DNA of 64,000 nucleotides from positions 33,150 through 97,149 of the forward strand of contig NZ_SMFL01000004.1 of NCBI RefSeq assembly GCF_004349265.1, given 5' to 3'. The notes beneath the pieces were generated by a model. It was given only the letters and a program-made list of their open reading frames with translations. It was not told where the DNA came from and made no database searches. The DNA comes from Dyadobacter psychrotolerans (GTDB lineage Bacteria; Bacteroidota; Bacteroidia; Cytophagales; Spirosomataceae). A program made the translations under genes and the position numbers. Shown here in pieces: positions 60,354-64,000 of the stretch; position 1 is the stretch's first letter; every line of letters begins with the position of its first letter.

Positions 60354-60377
60354 GTGGTTGAGTTTTATAATACTACA

Positions 60378-61100
60378 TTAAATTTTGCTGATAAGGTATC
60401 CATAATCCTTGTCAATTTCTATATCTGAAAAAGTTGTGATGTAGTAATCCTTGTTACGGATATCAGACTGCCGGACTTCAACTGGAATAAAAGTTTTTTG
60501 ATCGACTAAAATTTCGTAATTCCAAATCTCATTTTTGTTGGTAGCCATTATACCGCCAAGCCTATCCAAGGCGCTGTTTTTCAAAACAAAAGATATAGAA
60601 TATAAATCCTTTCCTTTTAAATGGATCGTTTTAATATCCTTTTCAATATTTTCATTTTTTGATATACTTAAAAGATTCGAACGAATCGTAATAATGGAGT
60701 TGAAAAGAAAGGTTAAGCTTTTAAAATTGGACTTATTCGGATTTTCTATCAGATTTTTTTTGCTTCTTTTTTTATCTACGGACAAAAGCTTTGTGCCATC
60801 ATATATAGTACTGTGATCTATTGCATCTTGATAAAACTTGAATCCAATAATCGGGTCTTCCTTTAAAAATTCTATGTAGATATCATACATCAATTCGGTT
60901 GACTTACCAGAGGTTGCTGAATTTATACTTAATTTTTGCTGATATTTTATTTTCTTAATACTATTTAACGCTGTAATTGTTTTGTTCAGAACAAGGTCTT
61001 GGTTCTTTAAAGTAACTGACGGTTTTTCAGGTGAAAGAATATGAAGTTGACTAAAACAAAGTAAAAAAGATACCGCTTTAATCAAGTAAGTACTATACAT
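60378..61100 (-). CDS. Secreted LolA-like hypothetical protein
   Basis: 240 residues with an N-terminal signal (STYLIKAVSFLLCFSQLHIL). The pattern ALNSIKKIKYQQKLSINSA, then MYDIYIEFLKEDPIIGFKFY, IYDGTKLLSVDKKRSKKNLI and EILVDQKTFIPVEVRQSDIR is that of half-barrel proteins related to LolA/LolB and DUF1571, which bind lipid-like ligands. The region is richer in A and T than the rest of the window, suggesting a different history. Confidence 0.6.
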   Translation of the reverse strand: MYSTYLIKAVSFLLCFSQLHILSPEKPSVTLKNQDLVLNKTITALNSIKKIKYQQKLSINSATSGKSTELMYDIYIEFLKEDPIIGFKFYQDAIDHSTIYDGTKLLSVDKKRSKKNLIENPNKSNFKSLTFLFNSIITIRSNLLSISKNENIEKDIKTIHLKGKDLYSISFVLKNSALDRLGGIMATNKNEIWNYEILVDQKTFIPVEVRQSDIRNKDYYITTFSDIEIDKDYGYLISKI

Positions 61101-61216
61101 ATTTAAGGGATTGGATTAAACGGTATTCTTAGATGGTAATGTTGATAATATAATATAAAATCTATGTTACGCTTAGTCTTACTGGCCTTAGCTGCAATCT
61201 GCTATTTATAGTTGAA

Positions 61217-61290
61217 ATCGGTCGGAAACCGATGACAACTGGACGTAGTCTGGAAACTACGCCCACCGGTGGTCGGATGGCCGATGTCAT
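61217..61290. repeat. Multi-hairpin intergenic element
   Basis: ATCGGT/ACCGAT (61217-61222, 61228-61233), then CGTAGT/ACTACG (61244-61249, 61256-61261), the palindrome CACCGGTG (61264-61271) and TCGG/CCGA (61273-61276, 61281-61284). An outer pair ATGACA/TGTCAT (61232-61237, 61285-61290) encloses the last three. The GNCGTAGTCT core is shared with the element near 58208. It resembles a dispersed, REP- or MITE-like unit. Confidence 0.6.
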
Positions 61291-61311
61291 TGAAAAACTA
61301 AACTTGAGCAT

Positions 61312-62082
61312 TTACTCTTCAGACCCTATAACGTCAAACCCATGTTGCCTGCTGAACTTTTCTGCTTTCTGTCGTCCCCACGCTATTACCTTTACACCGT
61401 CTGAATAATGTGTCAAGATTGGCTGACTGTCCGTTAAATTTATTTCACCAATTTTATAATTTAAATTTAGCCTCTTAATTTCTATGTTTTTTATCTTCCA
61501 TTCTTTATGATGAATGTCATAGCGATAAAATTGATCGTCCTTGTCAAGGTATAGACAATATCGTTCCGTAAGCCATTTATCTAACTCGGTTTTCTGTTCT
61601 AATTCTTGCTTAATTTCAAATTCTGTGTCAAGGTGAAAGCCCTTTTTGTTGTTTGTGGATGTATATTTTTTGTCTGTCCGTTTAATGTTCGATTTCTCAT
61701 ACGGAAGTCCCGATAAAATTTTTGCAATAAAAGTAGAAAGGGATTTTTCTGCCTCGATGTTCAAAAAATAAACACCTTTCTTATTTTCGTTGTTAATATA
61801 GGTTCTTACATTTATTTCGGCAAAATCCGAAATGAAAGAAATAGAAGGCAAATATTTTGGTCTAATTTTCTGCATTGTAAAAGCAACTAATGAAACATAG
61901 CATTGCCCGTCAAAAGTGTCAATATTAAAATACTCTGGAACGCATTTTCGTAAGATATGATAAGGGACTGTCCAATGAAAAAACAAAGCATTATTCCATT
62001 CCTGATAATATTTCCATTGTCCAACTGGCAGTTCAAAAGGTCTGTGAGAAATATTTGAAATTATGTCATCAATGTTTGTCAT
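61312..62082 (-). CDS. DUF2071 (YqjF-like) family protein
   Basis: 256 residues. QEWNNALFFHWTVPYHILRK, CVPEYFNIDTFDGQCYVSLV, AFTMQKIRPKYLPSISFISD and the strand-rich remainder match DUF2071, an acetoacetate-decarboxylase-like fold of unknown function. It is cytosolic. Lysines are frequent and the gene is AT-rich compared with the central region. It is followed leftwards by a structured repeat. Confidence 0.8.
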   Translation of the reverse strand: MTNIDDIISNISHRPFELPVGQWKYYQEWNNALFFHWTVPYHILRKCVPEYFNIDTFDGQCYVSLVAFTMQKIRPKYLPSISFISDFAEINVRTYINNENKKGVYFLNIEAEKSLSTFIAKILSGLPYEKSNIKRTDKKYTSTNNKKGFHLDTEFEIKQELEQKTELDKWLTERYCLYLDKDDQFYRYDIHHKEWKIKNIEIKRLNLNYKIGEINLTDSQPILTHYSDGVKVIAWGRQKAEKFSRQHGFDVIGSEE

Positions 62083-62262
62083 TCCTGGTTGGTTATTATA
62101 GCAGGCAATGTAAATGGCCTGGTGCTGTGGTGGAAATCGAGGCTCATCTGCTCAGCCATAACTAAAGATAAATTGAAATACTGAACTGCAGCCCATGTTT
62201 GCTGGCCCCATGGCACCAAACCCAAATTGCACGATGGTTTTGTCCCCGCTTTATGCTTCGTT

Positions 62263-62613
62263 TCAATTGATTCTTTGTAAGTAGATTGTGTCATTGCCGC
62301 GGTTTTCTATTTCTAATGTTTTTATTTCGTAGTGAGCTTTCGTTATTGAAACTGTCATTGGTGGACAATTTCTGAAACCTCCGGAAATACTTTTTAATTC
62401 AAAATGTCCTTTTTCATTTGTAAATGAGTTATTATAATTTCTATTTACATTTTGAACGTAGGCACTATCCACAACTTGTTTTGTACGTTTGTCAATAACA
62501 ATTCCACTAACGTTTTGATAACAGTCGCAGGAAGGAAAACAACTGGCAAGTGTCAGAGTTATGGCCACTTTACTAAGACGCTTAAAACATGTAGCTATTT
62601 TTTTTAGTATCAT
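62263..62613 (-). CDS. Lipoprotein with carboxypeptidase-regulatory-like domain
   Basis: 116 residues. A signal with a Cys-rich end (TLTLASCFPSCDC) suggests a lipoprotein. The mature part (VSGIVIDKRTKQVVDSAYVQ, FTNEKGHFELKSISGGFRNC) is a single carboxypeptidase-regulatory-like beta sandwich, the module also found at the start of SusC proteins. Its role here is unknown. It is adjacent (1 bp) to the gene upstream on the minus strand. Confidence 0.65.
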   Translation of the reverse strand: MILKKIATCFKRLSKVAITLTLASCFPSCDCYQNVSGIVIDKRTKQVVDSAYVQNVNRNYNNSFTNEKGHFELKSISGGFRNCPPMTVSITKAHYEIKTLEIENRGNDTIYLQRIN

Positions 62614-62614
62614 T

Positions 62615-62899
62615 TTAGGTCAAGAAAGGGGATAAATAAATTATGATATGGTTCTGTCCCGAAAAACGGACCATAACTTCTGGCTTAGTGTCAAGGTAAA
62701 CGGCAAAGTAAAATTTTTCGTCGACAACTGGAAAATAAACTATTGCACTGCCGTCGTCTATCTCTCTGTCAACCCTTGCACCTTTGGGCTTATCATCAAT
62801 AAATACAACTTGATGGATTTTTAAGAATTGTTCAGTCACACCAAACTTTTTGATTAAAACCTCTTCTGTCGCTTTTTGAATTATTAGGGTCTCTGTCAT
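62615..62899 (-). CDS. Small hypothetical protein
   Basis: 94 residues from ATG 62899 (MTETLIIQKATEEVLIKKFG); an ATG at 62911 adds four. The C-terminal half is beta-rich (AIVYFPVVDEKFYFAVYLDT). No family is recognised; no signal or membrane segment. It is closely followed by the lipoprotein gene, so the two are probably co-transcribed. Confidence 0.55.
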   Translation of the reverse strand: MTETLIIQKATEEVLIKKFGVTEQFLKIHQVVFIDDKPKGARVDREIDDGSAIVYFPVVDEKFYFAVYLDTKPEVMVRFSGQNHIIIYLSPFLT

Positions 62900-62911
62900 A
62901 CTATTGCGCAC

Positions 62912-63311
62912 AACTCTGGAAGATACAAAAGCTTTGTATTAATTCCTGTATTCATTTTGGGTTTTGTAAGTAGTTGGTATAATTTTATCGATACAAAGAC
63001 AATGGTTTTTTACAAGCCAAATACCCAATCAACGTTTACAAAACGTCGCTATACAAAGCACAATCAAGAACCCGCTGGCCTAGTCAAAACCAAAAATTTT
63101 TCATCATCAAGAACCGTTAACATCCTTCCAGCAAACAACAAATTATTCCCTGCCGTACGAACTCCTCACAAAATAATCTTATTAACCGTTAACTCACATA
63201 CGGAGAGAAGCCAATTCAATAATTCTACTCCATCAAAAACAAAAAAACCACCACACCAAAAAGCATTACACTCCCTGGTATGATGGCCTTGATTTATACC
63301 GGGTTAAGGGT
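62912..63311. other. 400-bp AT-rich intergenic region
   Basis: The spacer holds a 108-codon plus-strand ORF (62957-63283) with no protein-like features, which I do not accept as a gene. No RNA gene, clear terminator or repeat was seen. It precedes the convergent end of the sugar dehydrogenase gene on the right. Confidence 0.5.
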
Positions 63312-64000
63312 TTAGATATTTCCCGGTATTTTGTTCATGTTATACCATGCCTCGGTGGTCCACAGGGTATTGCCGCTTTGGCTGGTAATTGTTTTTCTGT
63401 TCAGGTGAATATACACCACATGTTTGTTTTTCATGCCTGCCAGTTGTAAGGTTACTTTCTTTCTGTCGGCAGATACTTTTACTGTTTTTACATTCAGGCT
63501 TTCGTTGTCGAGCTTTGGTCCACCGTAATCTGCTGTCGGTTTAAACCACCACTGGCGGATGTCGTAATCCGATGCCAGCTCGCCGACACCTTCCTTCAAC
63601 GGTTCGGTAAACTCAATTTCCACCCCATCGGATTTTGCCCGCACTGCCAGCATTTCAAAAGCTACTTTGTTGTTAAAAGTCAGTTTTTGAAGGCCATAGC
63701 TCAATTTGCCGCTGTGCCCCCAGTTGCCCGTAGAACCTACGCCGCCAACGTAAAGCGATCCGTCCGGAGACCAAACCAGTCGGTTAACACCTGCTTCCAG
63801 TCCTTGGGTAAATCGGAATACGGCTCCCTGATAAGCACCGTTTATCTTTTCGGCAAACACGCGTTTGATCCCGCCATGGGTTACATCACCATGGATCATC
63901 TGGTTTTGGTAAGGCCCCACATTCAACCTTGCCGGCTGACTTGGAGAGTTACCAATCTCGTCCTGGGTAAGCCACACAACGGGCGGCGTTTCCTTTGTAT
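63312..64000 (-). CDS. C-terminal part of a large sugar dehydrogenase-type protein (N-terminus beyond window edge)
   Basis: The frame is open to the right edge; 229 codons are seen, starting mid-protein (T-K-E-T-P-P-V-V-W-L-T-Q-D). The segment VWLTQDEIGNSPSQPARL, GVNRLVWSPDGSLYVGGVGS and WWFKPTADYGGPKLD belongs to the glucose/sorbosone dehydrogenase-like heme proteins, and the beta-rich end KVTLQLAGMKNKHVVYIHL closes the protein. It probably lacks heme or carries it upstream. It is a relative of the 42062-44788 gene and of the pseudogene at 8166-9268. Confidence 0.8.
   Translation of the reverse strand, partial: TKETPPVVWLTQDEIGNSPSQPARLNVGPYQNQMIHGDVTHGGIKRVFAEKINGAYQGAVFRFTQGLEAGVNRLVWSPDGSLYVGGVGSTGNWGHSGKLSYGLQKLTFNNKVAFEMLAVRAKSDGVEIEFTEPLKEGVGELASDYDIRQWWFKPTADYGGPKLDNESLNVKTVKVSADRKKVTLQLAGMKNKHVVYIHLNRKTITSQSGNTLWTTEAWYNMNKIPGNI

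Noticed and set aside
62079..62294. 71-codon minus-strand ORF between the lipoprotein and DUF2071 genes
   Set aside because: It overlaps the lipoprotein gene by 32 bp in another frame and shows no motif. It may be spacer DNA; kept out for lack of support.
62957..63283. 108-codon plus-strand ORF
   Set aside because: Composition is unlike a protein (K/N/T/S/P-rich, no hydrophobic core or motif), it lies in an AT-rich spacer, and no operon partner exists.

Overview
The window looks like a chromosome segment of a Bacteroidota bacterium, most likely a Cytophagales member such as Dyadobacter or a close relative. The reasons are SusC/SusD paired with an ECF sigma/FecR switch, Bacteroidota-type promoters (TTTG, about 20 bp, TAnnTTTG), LytTR and TPR-histidine-kinase signalling, and large secreted sugar dehydrogenase/cytochrome c proteins. 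Gene content is dense. I found no rRNA, tRNA, CRISPR array, transposase or integrase. The genus is an inference from style, not from a marker gene.

Left part (1-10,000): an envelope cassette read leftwards (a membrane protein with a kinase-like N-terminus, an OmpA-type lipoprotein, and a repeat-rich anchored protein cut by the window edge), a PH-like membrane protein, a two-component pair (LytTR regulator and TPR histidine kinase), then a decayed stretch (7.3-9.3 kb) with small orphan ORFs, a 21-bp repeat and a frameshifted cytochrome c pseudogene, and a RibD/DHFR-fold reductase.

Centre (10.2-41 kb): a large saccharide-utilisation region. A LacI-type regulator is followed by a co-directional block: an alpha/alpha-toroid enzyme, a GH28-like beta-helix protein, a 961-residue multidomain enzyme, a GH20-like hexosaminidase, a six-hairpin glycosidase, a TonB receptor of the Xanthomonas/Caulobacter kind, a variant GlcN-6-P deaminase, a hexuronate-type MFS importer and an AraC regulator. 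A converging pair (FHS-family sugar importer and PhyH dioxygenase) separates this from a second block: ECF sigma, FecR anti-sigma, SusC, SusD, GH89 alpha-N-acetylglucosaminidase and a membrane N-acetyltransferase of the HGSNAT family. Together they suggest use of a polymer of amino sugar and uronic acid, in the manner of a glycosaminoglycan. Near-identical palindromes next to the promoters of the first block are good candidates for the LacI operators.

Right part (41-64 kb): a PQQ-type sugar dehydrogenase/PKD/cytochrome c/CBM protein; an export operon (ABC-type membrane domain without ATPase, HlyD, TolC); a subclass B3 metallo-beta-lactamase facing a Tet(X)-like flavin monooxygenase; an AraC regulator; a photolyase-related protein with its DUF2256 partner; an SDR/TetR pair with three clear operators; a membrane acyltransferase; and a run of small hypothetical genes, partly AT-rich, with two structured intergenic repeats. 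The right edge cuts a second sugar dehydrogenase gene.
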